A stretch of 8,999 nucleotides of DNA from Spartobacteria bacterium (GTDB lineage: Bacteria > Verrucomicrobiota > Verrucomicrobiia > Chthoniobacterales > Terrimicrobiaceae). Positions 1 through 6,210 of this stretch are shown one piece after another. Both the position numbers and the translations under genes were made by a program. Under the pieces are notes generated by a model that was given only the letters and a program-made list of their open reading frames with translations, ran no database searches and had not been told where the DNA came from. The stretch is taken from the NCBI GenBank assembly GCA_947487745.1, contig CANKXQ010000044.1:1-8999 (forward strand), given 5' to 3'. Numbering within the stretch: position 1 is the stretch's first letter; every line of letters starts with the position of its first letter.

Positions 1-1128
1 TATTTGGAACAGATGGTCGCCTTCTGCGGCGAGCACATTCGGGCGAGTGATGTCATGGATGTCTTCGGCTTCACCCCGCATGAAGTCGTGGTGAGCCTCG
101 CGGACAGTTTGTTTGCGGGAGATGCCAGCGCGGCTCTCGACACGGTGGCGGCGCAGTCCAACCTTGGCAAAGACCTTTCGCGCCTCACGGCTGAGCTTGT
201 CTCGCATTTGCGCGACCTGTTGGTCAGTCAGGCCACGGGCGGCGAGTGTGCGATCCCGCAAGGCAAGCTTTTGGATTTGGTGGATCATTTCAGCGCGGCG
301 GAATCCGCCATGAAGTGGGTCGCCGACAAGAAACTCCAACTCGATGTCGCCGTCATCAAAGCCCTCCACCTTTTAGACGAGACCAGCCTGACGGATGTCA
401 TTGAAACACTCACCGGCCTTTGCAATGGCGAACCGCCCGCGCCGCGTCCGGAGCGTCCAGCAAAGGTTGCTCCAATAGCGGCAACTCCTCCGCCTGCTCC
501 AGCGCCAGTTTTGCCACCAAGCCCAGCGCCCGAGCCCGCTCCCGCAGCACCGGTCGTGAGCGCGCCAGTTGAGCCGCAGCCTGTGCTGGAGATGGAGGTT
601 CCCAAGCCTGCACCTGCTGTTGTCCGAACCCCGCCGCCTGTCGTGCCAAAAGCCGCGCCTGCGCCAGATCCTGAGCCCGCTGCTCCGGTGGACGCCGCGC
701 TTTGCTGGGAGCGTATCGCGGCGGAGTTTTCTAAAAACTCGGTGATCCGTTTTGGTTGGTTCCGCGAGGGTGTTTTCGATCGCCTCGAAGGCGGCCGGCT
801 GATCGTTCGTTTCCCCGCCGCGCTGCAAGAGGCCGGTAACTCGATGTTCATGGAGAAGGGCATCAAGGACATCGAGGCCCGCCTGCTTCAGGATTTGGGT
901 CAGCCGACGAAGATCATTTTTGAATTTGACGAAGCCCTCCAAGCGTCTGCGCCCGCGCCGGAGCCTGAACCGGAACCTGAACCGGAACCGGAACCCGAAG
1001 CGCCCAAGGCCGTCGAGCCTGTGGTTGAAGCACCGCCGGTCGATCCGATGGAGGAATTTCTCAATGACCCGCTGATCGAAAAAGCCCTCGAAATTTTCAA
1101 GGGCACTCTACAAACTCAAAAAATATGA
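1..1128 (+). CDS. dnaX: DNA polymerase III subunit gamma/tau, C-terminal part (5' end outside window)
   Basis: This is the clamp-loader subunit that joins the ATP-driven loading complex to the replicative polymerase in the cytoplasm. Only the last 375 codons are visible; the AAA+ ATPase domain lies upstream, so the TTG at 4 is an internal Leu codon and not a start. Numbering from the first visible residue, 1-125 is the helical collar (domain III), opening with LEQMVAFCGEHI as it does just after the ATPase core. Residues 144-231 are a proline/alanine-rich linker. Residues 232-312 (from CWERIAAEF to IIFEFDEAL) resemble the tau C-terminal polymerase-contact domain. A second spacer holds a strict Pro-Glu run at P320-E333, and the end (MEEFLNDPLIEKALEIF, 350-366) matches the conserved DPLxxxxLxxF tail of many DnaX proteins. 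The full-length tau form is therefore encoded. Its stop overlaps the next start as ATGA. I see no convincing internal frameshift signal for a gamma form. Confidence 0.92.
   Translation, partial: YLEQMVAFCGEHIRASDVMDVFGFTPHEVVVSLADSLFAGDASAALDTVAAQSNLGKDLSRLTAELVSHLRDLLVSQATGGECAIPQGKLLDLVDHFSAAESAMKWVADKKLQLDVAVIKALHLLDETSLTDVIETLTGLCNGEPPAPRPERPAKVAPIAATPPPAPAPVLPPSPAPEPAPAAPVVSAPVEPQPVLEMEVPKPAPAVVRTPPPVVPKAAPAPDPEPAAPVDAALCWERIAAEFSKNSVIRFGWFREGVFDRLEGGRLIVRFPAALQEAGNSMFMEKGIKDIEARLLQDLGQPTKIIFEFDEALQASAPAPEPEPEPEPEPEPEAPKAVEPVVEAPPVDPMEEFLNDPLIEKALEIFKGTLQTQKI
958..999 (+). repeat. Pro-Glu hexanucleotide tract inside dnaX
   Basis: Seven consecutive Pro-Glu codon pairs (P320-E333 of the visible protein) come from near-repeats of the six-base unit CC(G/T/C)GA(A/G). 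The third positions vary, so the tract has drifted at the DNA level while the protein alternation is kept. It sits between the folded C-terminal domain and the terminal helix of DnaX and probably makes a stiff, acidic spacer. The repeat unit is a multiple of three, so changes in copy number would not break the frame. Confidence 0.8.
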
Positions 1129-1436
1129 ATATCGCAAAAATGATGAAGGAAGCGCAGCGCATGCAGGAACGCATGGCGGAAGCGCAGGTCGCACTGGCCA
1201 GCCGCACAATCGAAGCCACCACCGGCGGCGGCAAGGTGAAGGTCACGGCCACGGGAACGGGGGATGTGACGGCTATCAAAATCGACCCGCAGGTTGTGGA
1301 TCCGAATGATGTTGAGATGCTCGAAGACCTTGTTCTCACCGCAGTGAAGCAGGCGCTTGAGGATGCGAAAAAACTGGGCAGCGATGAAATGGGCAAACTT
1401 ACGGGCGGAATGAAAATTCCCGGCCTCTCGATGTAA
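1125..1436 (+). CDS. ybaB: YbaB/EbfC family nucleoid-associated protein
   Basis: This 103-residue protein has the usual length and layout of the YbaB/EbfC family, small dimeric DNA-binding proteins that coat the nucleoid. Residues 1-26 form a Met/Glu/Gln-rich amphipathic helix (starting [16 protein letters not shown]). A glycine-rich beta section follows at 34-56, with [20 protein letters not shown] containing the family's typical G-x-V-x-V-x-x-x-G spacing. Next come the conserved D-P-x-x-V-D turn, seen here as [16 protein letters not shown], a second helix ([12 protein letters not shown]) and a glycine/methionine-rich tail. The start overlaps the dnaX stop by four bases (ATGA) and has no good Shine-Dalgarno site, so translation probably depends on ribosomes finishing dnaX. 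In many bacteria the same dnaX-ybaB pair is followed by recR; here dcd follows, with the stop and the next start merged as TAATG. Confidence 0.93.
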   Translation: MNIAKMMKEAQRMQERMAEAQVALASRTIEATTGGGKVKVTATGTGDVTAIKIDPQVVDPNDVEMLEDLVLTAVKQALEDAKKLGSDEMGKLTGGMKIPGLSM

Positions 1437-2005
1437 TGTCAGTCTGCTCCGACAAATGGATTCGCCGCATGGCGGTTGAACGCGGCATGATCGAGCCCTT
1501 TGTGGACGGTCAGATCAAGAAGACCGAATCCGGCGAGCGCGTCATCAGCTACGGGCTATCGAGCTATGGCTACGACCTCCGCGTTTCCAACGAGTTCAAG
1601 GTTTTCACAAATGTTTTTGGAAGTGTGGTGGACCCGAAGGCTTTCGATGACCGCTCCTTTGTGGACATGAAAACCGATGTGTGCGTCGTGCCACCCAATT
1701 CCTTCGCCCTCGCCCGCAGCGTGGAATACTTCCGCATCCCGCGCGAGGTGCTCACCATCTGCGTCGGCAAATCCACTTACGCGCGTTGCGGCATCATTGT
1801 GAATGTGACGCCCTTTGAGCCCGAGTGGGAGGGGCATGTGACGCTGGAGATTTCGAACACCACGCCGCTGCCCGCGCGCATCTATGCGAACGAGGGGCTG
1901 GCGCAGGTTGTGTTTTTCGAGTCCAAAGAGACTTGCGAGACGAGCTACGCCGACCGCGCCGGAAAATACATGGGCCAGCGCGGCATCACGATCCCGAGAA
2001 TGTAG
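1436..2005 (+). CDS. dcd: dCTP deaminase
   Basis: The 189-residue product deaminates dCTP to dUTP, feeding dUMP and so thymidylate synthesis in the cytoplasm. It is a trimeric protein of the dUTPase-like fold. The diagnostic block [20 protein letters not shown] (111-130) is present, containing the KSTYAR phosphate/catalytic loop (112-117, with S113 and R117). The TLEISN strand carries E138, which aligns with the catalytic Glu of the E. coli enzyme. [12 protein letters not shown] (39-50) and the C-terminal GQRGITIP (lid segment near 180-187) are also typical. Length matches the family. From sequence alone I cannot tell whether it is a simple deaminase or the bifunctional type that also hydrolyses dUTP. 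The ATG shares one base with the ybaB stop and lacks a Shine-Dalgarno site, which points to termination-reinitiation. Its place behind dnaX-ybaB suggests co-expression of nucleotide supply with replication factors. Confidence 0.95.
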   Translation: MSVCSDKWIRRMAVERGMIEPFVDGQIKKTESGERVISYGLSSYGYDLRVSNEFKVFTNVFGSVVDPKAFDDRSFVDMKTDVCVVPPNSFALARSVEYFRIPREVLTICVGKSTYARCGIIVNVTPFEPEWEGHVTLEISNTTPLPARIYANEGLAQVVFFESKETCETSYADRAGKYMGQRGITIPRM

Positions 2006-2023
2006 GGCGACCCGCGAAGGCGC

Positions 2024-2027
2024 GGAG
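2024..2027 (+). promoter_or_regulatory. Shine-Dalgarno site setting the oxidoreductase start
   Basis: GGAG lies 7 bases before the ATG at 2035, and the codons after that ATG enter directly into the FAD-binding strand. This fixes the start, although the same frame stays open back to 1825 through dcd. It is the clearest ribosome-binding site in the window; most other starts here rely on overlap with the previous gene. Confidence 0.7.
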
Positions 2028-2034
2028 AAGCATT

Positions 2035-3441
2035 ATGGAATACGACTTCGTGGTCATCGGAGGAGGCAGCGCAGGGTATGCCGGCGCGAGAACGGCGGCA
2101 TCCCTCGGTCTTCGCGTGGCAGTGGTCGAAGGCGGGCGCGAGGTTGGCGGGCTTTGCATTCTTCGCGGCTGCATGCCGAGCAAGTCGCTGCTCGAATCCG
2201 CGCGGCGCTTCCGCGTTCTCAAGCGTGCCGAAGAGTTCGGTCTGGCGTGTGACAATCCCCGCTTTGATGCCTCGGCGATCATCGCCAGAAAACGCCGCCT
2301 CATCGCCGAGTTCGCCGACTACCGCAAGGGACAACTGGAATCCGGCAGGTTCGATTTTTTCCGGGGGCGCGCAGAGTTTTTAAATGCCAACGATGTCCGC
2401 ATTGTGTCGGCGGACGGCTCCTCAACGGCTCTGCGGGGCAAAACCTTTCTCATCGCCACCGGCTCTGAAATTTCGACGCCGCCCGTGCCGGGATTGGCCG
2501 AGGCGGGTTGCTTAACGAGTGATGACATCCTCGATCTCGACGAGATTCCGAAGTCGATCATCGTGCTTGGGGCGGGGCCGGTGGCGCTGGAGATGGCTTC
2601 CTATTGCCGGGCTTTCGGGTGCGAGGTGACCATCATTCAGCGCAGCCCGCAAATTCTGCGCGGAAGCAATCCCGATGCGGCGGCCGCTTTGGAAGAAGGT
2701 ATGCGCGCGGATGGAATCACGATCCACACGGGGACTAAACTTTTGCGTGTCGAAGGGGAGAGCGATGGCATGCGTGTCGTTTTCGAAAAAGACGGCTCCA
2801 CCAACACACTTCGTGCGCAGCGCGTCCTCAACGCCCTGGGCCGCACGCCGACGCTTCGCGGACTGGAAGCGCTCGGCCTGACGATCGATGGCGGGCGCAT
2901 CAAAGTCGCTGCCACGCAGGCCACATCGATCCCTCACATTTTCGCAGCAGGCGATGTTTGTGGCGGACTCGAAGTCGTCCATATCGCCATTCAGCAGGGC
3001 GAGATCGCCGCCACCAACGCGGCCATCCACTTGGGCCGTCATACAGGTGAACCTCCAGCCATGGACTACCGGCTGAAACTTTTTGCGGTCTTCTCGGAGC
3101 CGCAATTTGCGAGCGTCGGCGCCACCGAGGCGGAGTTGGAGGCGGCGGGGATTCCTTTTCTCACGGCAACATATCCCTTCAATGACCATGGTAAATCCCT
3201 TCTCATGGGCGAGACCCACGGGTTTGTGAAACTCACGGCATCACGCGAGACCGGCGAGATTCTCGGCGGTGCGGTTGTGGGGCCAGAGGCCTCCGAGCTG
3301 ATCCACGAGGTCGTCATGGCCATGCGCTACCGCGCCACCGCGCGGGAGTTTGCTGCTGTCCCGCACTACCATCCCACGCTCTCCGAAATTTGGACCTATC
3401 CAGCCGAGGAAATCGCGGATCAGATTATCACAGTCCCTTGA
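2035..3441 (+). CDS. Class I pyridine nucleotide-disulfide oxidoreductase (dihydrolipoamide dehydrogenase/mercuric reductase-like)
   Basis: This is a 468-residue FAD flavoenzyme. The N-terminal FAD motif is VVIGGGSAGYAGARTA (6-21), with the ribose-binding E32 at the end of the second strand. The redox disulfide is C41/C46 in GGLCILRGCMPSK. A second Rossmann motif, VLGAGPVALEMA, binds the nicotinamide nucleotide, and IFAAGDVCGG is the second FAD contact. The dimerisation domain ends in HYHPTLSE, with H446 and E451 matching the catalytic His-Glu pair of lipoamide dehydrogenase and glutathione reductase. All catalytic parts are therefore present. The second strand of the NAD(P) fold ends in IIQRS and lacks the acidic residue typical of NADH enzymes, which suggests NADPH use (inference). 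There is no lipoyl domain, no heavy-metal-binding domain and no C-terminal vicinal Cys pair, and no dehydrogenase-complex genes are nearby. The substrate is therefore open, and a gene name such as lpd or merA is not justified. It lies 29 bases after dcd, probably in the same transcript. Confidence 0.88.
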   Translation: MEYDFVVIGGGSAGYAGARTAASLGLRVAVVEGGREVGGLCILRGCMPSKSLLESARRFRVLKRAEEFGLACDNPRFDASAIIARKRRLIAEFADYRKGQLESGRFDFFRGRAEFLNANDVRIVSADGSSTALRGKTFLIATGSEISTPPVPGLAEAGCLTSDDILDLDEIPKSIIVLGAGPVALEMASYCRAFGCEVTIIQRSPQILRGSNPDAAAALEEGMRADGITIHTGTKLLRVEGESDGMRVVFEKDGSTNTLRAQRVLNALGRTPTLRGLEALGLTIDGGRIKVAATQATSIPHIFAAGDVCGGLEVVHIAIQQGEIAATNAAIHLGRHTGEPPAMDYRLKLFAVFSEPQFASVGATEAELEAAGIPFLTATYPFNDHGKSLLMGETHGFVKLTASRETGEILGGAVVGPEASELIHEVVMAMRYRATAREFAAVPHYHPTLSEIWTYPAEEIADQIITVP

Positions 3442-4429
3442 GGAGGCTGTGCAAGTGCTCCGGGATCGCGCGCAGGCCGCGTGCGTAGCGGTTGTCCTGA
3501 ACTCCTTCGAGTTGTTCGACGGCTTCGGCGATGAGTCTGTTGGCGATTGCCTTGGCATTGTCGATCGTTCCCGCCTCTTGAAGAATGGCAGCGAGCGCGG
3601 CTGTGCTTCCGGGCTCATCATTGAGCAGCATGTCGCGCAGGGCGGTGACATCTTTTCCGGATTGGAGCATCAGCAGGACAGGGAGGGTGAATTTTCCTTT
3701 TTGAAGATCAGTCCCGAGTGTTTTTCCGGTCTCTTCCTCATTGCCGGCGAAATCGAGAATATCGTCGTAGATCTGGTAGGCGACGCCGAGTTTGGTGCCG
3801 AAGGTTTTGAAACATCCGATCACAGCCGGGCTGGCCTCGCTAATGAATGCTCCCAGCTCGCAGGCTGCGGTGAAGAGGGCGGCCGTCTTCATTTCGATAA
3901 TGCGGTAGTAGTCGGCCGTGGTCAGCTTGAGGTCGAAGCGGCGCTGGGTCTGGATGATCTCGCCGGAGCAAACCTCGGAGGCGGCGTCCGCGATGCGGCG
4001 GCATATGTCGCTGTTGCTGAAATTTGTGGATAGCTTGAGTGCGTGGGCGAAGAGCACATCGCCGAGGAGGACGCTGATGGAGTTGCCCCACTTCGCGTTG
4101 GCGGAGGGCTGGTCGCGACGGAGCTCCGCACCGTCGATGATGTCATCGTGAACGAGCGTTGCGATGTGGATGAGTTCAAGGATCACCGCGAGATCCACAT
4201 GGCCGGGGGTGATTTTTCCCGTGGCCCCTGCTGAGAGGAGCGCCAGAGCGGGTCGCAGGCGTTTTCCACCCGCGCCGCAGATGTAGGAGACATAACCCTC
4301 CACGGCGGGATCGAACGATTTGGCCTGGGCGCGGATGCGCTCCTCGACCGTGTAGAGGTGTGGATTGATGAGTTCGAATGCCTCGGCGAAGGAGAGGGAC
4401 TCGGCGTTGCTCGTGGTGGATGTAGGCAT
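3428..4429 (-). CDS. Long-chain polyprenyl diphosphate synthase (octaprenyl/heptaprenyl type)
   Basis: This 333-residue trans-prenyltransferase condenses isopentenyl diphosphate units onto an allylic primer, most likely to make the side chain of a respiratory quinone. GGKRLRP (54-60) binds diphosphate. The first aspartate-rich motif is DDIID (95-99) and the second is DDILD (222-226), preceded by the usual YQ (218-219). KT (181-182) and LVHDD also fit the family. The residues just before the first motif are small (A90 and T91, five and four positions upstream of D95), with no aromatic plug, so a long product is expected, as in IspB-type enzymes. The exact chain length cannot be read from the sequence. 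The N-terminal extension of about 20 residues is Ser/Thr-rich and unremarkable. The start lies 12 bases after the SDR stop, with no strong ribosome-binding site. The 3' end overlaps the convergent oxidoreductase gene by 14 bases. Confidence 0.93.
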   Translation of the reverse strand: MPTSTTSNAESLSFAEAFELINPHLYTVEERIRAQAKSFDPAVEGYVSYICGAGGKRLRPALALLSAGATGKITPGHVDLAVILELIHIATLVHDDIIDGAELRRDQPSANAKWGNSISVLLGDVLFAHALKLSTNFSNSDICRRIADAASEVCSGEIIQTQRRFDLKLTTADYYRIIEMKTAALFTAACELGAFISEASPAVIGCFKTFGTKLGVAYQIYDDILDFAGNEEETGKTLGTDLQKGKFTLPVLLMLQSGKDVTALRDMLLNDEPGSTAALAAILQEAGTIDNAKAIANRLIAEAVEQLEGVQDNRYARGLRAIPEHLHSLLKGL

Positions 4430-4441
4430 CGGACGGATTTT

Positions 4442-5254
4442 CTAAAATGATGCGGCTTTGGCAGTGAGAATGCGGCGGACGATACAAAAGGGGATGGCAA
4501 GGGCCACGGCAACGGCTGCCGCGAGCAGTGGGCCGGGAATGATGCGGGCGCGGTCGTTGGCCACGGCGCGGAGACCATCGCGCACGGCTTCGGCTGCGGT
4601 GACGACAAAAGCCGGGAAGGTTTCAAAATGGGAAGCGCGGTCCTCCTCGCCCGGCCGGGTGGCGATCTCGAAAAACTCGGTCGGCACGGGGCCCGGGCAG
4701 AGGGCGGTGACAGTGATGCCTCTCGGATGCAATTCGATCGCAAGGGCCTCCGACAAGCTGGTGACAAAAGCTTTTGTGGCCGAGTAAACCGCCATATTCG
4801 GCAGAGGGAAAAATCCCGCCACGCTGCTGACATTGAGGATCGCCGCCCGGCCGCGAACGAGCATTCGACCTACAAGCAGATGGGTCAAATGCGTGAGCGC
4901 GGTGATGTTGAGGTCGATCATCTCCTGCACGCGGGTCCAGTCGCTCGATTCGAAATGCCCGTGATCGCCAAGGCCTGCGTTGTTGATCAGGAAATTGATA
5001 TCGAGCTTTTCGTTGGCAAGCCAATCGGCCAGCGCGTGGCGGCGGTCGGAGCGGGTCAGATCAGCCTCGAAGACACGGATATCGAGTTGGGGGTGGATCG
5101 AACGCAGCGTCGAGGCAAGTTCTTCCAGACGGTCTTTGCGCCGGGCCACCAGAACGAGTCGCGAGGCGAGCGGGGCGAGTTGGCGCGCGAATTCCGCCCC
5201 CAGTCCGGAGGATGCTCCTGTGATCAGCGCCGTGCAGCCTTCAAAAAATTTCAT
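4442..5254 (-). CDS. Short-chain dehydrogenase/reductase with a probable C-terminal membrane anchor
   Basis: This is a 270-residue classical SDR oxidoreductase. It has the cofactor motif TGASSGLG (12-19), two arginines (R38-R39) after the second strand that favour NADP(H), NNAG at 91-94, N116, and the catalytic S144-Y157-K161 set (SSVAGFFPLPNMAVYSATK region). PGPVPTEF follows as expected. The overall style is that of the DltE/YqjQ-like group, whose substrates are mostly unknown. After the catalytic domain, residues from about 240 (IIPGPLLAAAVAVALAIPF) form a hydrophobic stretch of roughly 20 residues, followed by basic VRRIL. This looks like a tail anchor that would hold the enzyme on the inner face of the membrane, which would suit a lipid or isoprenoid-related substrate. 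That substrate idea is inference from the anchor and from the neighbouring prenyl synthase, 12 bases downstream. No clear Shine-Dalgarno site precedes the ATG, but the start falls just before the first strand as usual in the family. Confidence 0.88.
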   Translation of the reverse strand: MKFFEGCTALITGASSGLGAEFARQLAPLASRLVLVARRKDRLEELASTLRSIHPQLDIRVFEADLTRSDRRHALADWLANEKLDINFLINNAGLGDHGHFESSDWTRVQEMIDLNITALTHLTHLLVGRMLVRGRAAILNVSSVAGFFPLPNMAVYSATKAFVTSLSEALAIELHPRGITVTALCPGPVPTEFFEIATRPGEEDRASHFETFPAFVVTAAEAVRDGLRAVANDRARIIPGPLLAAAVAVALAIPFCIVRRILTAKAASF

Positions 5255-5286
5255 GATATGTGAGCGGACTTTTTTTGCCGATGACT

Positions 5287-5313
5287 CGCCTCGTTTATGA
5301 ATTTACGAGCGCG
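5287..5313. repeat. Imperfect inverted repeat in the 107-base gap
   Basis: CGCCTCGT (5287-5294) pairs with ACGAG-C-GCG (5305-5313), giving an eight-pair stem with one bulged base and a ten-base AT-rich loop. A run of seven T on the plus strand (5270-5276) lies outside the left arm. For minus-strand transcripts this run reads as A, so the hairpin is not a standard intrinsic terminator for the transglutaminase genes. It could be an operator, an RNA-processing site or chance. No convincing -35/-10 pair was recognised in the rest of the gap between the transglutaminase stop and the SDR start. Confidence 0.35.
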
Positions 5314-5361
5314 ACGGCCGGTTGGTTTCCGATATTGCAGGATGAGGAGTGGTCCGTGTCC

Positions 5362-6210
5362 TCAAGCGATTTTCTCCACCGAGATACTCGTTGCAAGACT
5401 GCTGCCCACGGGCGTGCTGCTGTAGTAGGCGCCACTGATCGGGGCGACATCCGCGTGGCGGCGTCCAACAGCCGTGGCGATGAAGTGATGGTCTGTGAGC
5501 ACGCCGTTTGTGGGATCCATGCCGATCCAACCCGCGCCGGGCAGGCAGGCTTCGACCCAGAGGTGCATGGCGCTGGAGGCGCGTTTTTCGGACTCGGGCT
5601 TGTCGCCCTCCCAGACAAAACCGCTAACGAGGCGCGCGGCCACGCCATTCTGACGAAGGCTTTCCGTGAGAAGAGCCGCAAAGTCCCGGCAGGAGCCGCT
5701 GGCTTTTTTCAAAGTCTCTTCCGGCGTGTGAGGTATGCCTTGCGGTCTGGTCTCATACTCGATGTTATCGAAAATCCAGTGGTTGAAATTCAGAATCGTC
5801 TCCACCGTTGGGCGGGGACCGGAGGGCGCGAGAGGGGCTGGAAGTTTGCATCCGGCCACCGGCGCGAGATACGGAGCAAGAACCGCGAGTTCGTCCCCGG
5901 TATATTGGGGCGGAACCTGCAGGGCATGTGGCTCCAATAGAAAGTGGAAGGGGTTTTTCTCCTTCACTTCGAGATCGAGTTCCACGCGGAATGGAAGCGT
6001 CACTGACATCTCCGGGTAGAAACAATAAGCGATGTGGTTGTCGAAGAGGTCCTGCCGGAACTGCACATCGGCTCCCGATTGGGTTTCGAAATGGATGCGC
6101 TCGACCTTTACAGACAAATCGATGCGCGGAAAAATTCGCACATGGTGTGGTGAAAATGACACCTTGCCCTCGTAGGTGTAGACCGATTCCTTTTTGATTT
6201 TGAGTTTCAT
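5362..6210 (-). CDS. Transglutaminase-like cysteine protein, second copy
   Basis: This 282-residue protein has no signal peptide and so is probably cytoplasmic. Residues 1-100 fit the beta-rich N-terminal domain that precedes bacterial transglutaminase cores (strands around YTYEGKVSF, with the FDNHIAYCF turn at 56-64). The papain-like core runs from about 135 to 240. The triad is intact: C174 in GSCRDFA, H216 in MHLWVEA and D232 in WIGMDPTNG. The tail AVGRRHADVAPISG is the usual end of this family. In bacteria this fold may act as peptidase, amidase or amide-forming enzyme; calcium-type protein crosslinking cannot be assumed. The start overlaps the stop of the preceding transglutaminase gene by four bases (ATGA), without a Shine-Dalgarno site, so the two are coupled. 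It differs clearly from its neighbour (CRDF against CQDF at the nucleophile, a shorter core, a different N-terminus), which suggests distinct roles rather than a fresh duplication. Confidence 0.88.
   Translation of the reverse strand: MKLKIKKESVYTYEGKVSFSPHHVRIFPRIDLSVKVERIHFETQSGADVQFRQDLFDNHIAYCFYPEMSVTLPFRVELDLEVKEKNPFHFLLEPHALQVPPQYTGDELAVLAPYLAPVAGCKLPAPLAPSGPRPTVETILNFNHWIFDNIEYETRPQGIPHTPEETLKKASGSCRDFAALLTESLRQNGVAARLVSGFVWEGDKPESEKRASSAMHLWVEACLPGAGWIGMDPTNGVLTDHHFIATAVGRRHADVAPISGAYYSSTPVGSSLATSISVEKIA

Noticed and set aside
4..6. TTG as the start of the dnaX reading frame
   Set aside because: The frame is open to the window edge and the residues belong to the middle of DnaX, so this is an internal leucine codon.
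285..942. Long antisense frames over dnaX (195 and 189 residues)
   Set aside because: They are Gly/Ser- or Arg-rich mirrors of the proline-rich, GC-rich linker, with no recognisable domain and no start signal.
1118..1127. A6 run before the ybaB start as a slippage site fusing DnaX to YbaB
   Set aside because: A -1 shift would enter the ybaB frame, but the run does not form a canonical slippery heptamer (the second codon re-pairs poorly), it is short for transcript slippage, and no following stem was seen. The ATGA overlap explains the layout.
1..1128. E. coli-like programmed frameshift in dnaX giving a gamma form
   Set aside because: No A-AAA-AAG type heptamer with a following hairpin was found in the visible part. 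A signal could still lie upstream of the window.
1825..2034. Upstream in-frame extension of the oxidoreductase into dcd
   Set aside because: The extension would overlap the conserved C-terminus of dcd. The ATG at 2035 has a Shine-Dalgarno site and sits directly before the FAD-binding strand, as in the family.
3350..4033. 227-residue plus-strand frame opposite the prenyl synthase
   Set aside because: The opposite strand carries a complete enzyme with both aspartate-rich motifs; this frame shows no domain and arises from GC-rich codon usage.
5265..5313. Intrinsic terminator after the transglutaminase genes
   Set aside because: The stem is followed on the minus-strand message by an A run, not a U run, so the standard terminator layout is not met.
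5260..5940. 226-residue plus-strand frame opposite the second transglutaminase gene
   Set aside because: It lies over a gene with an intact catalytic triad, has no ribosome-binding site and no recognisable fold.
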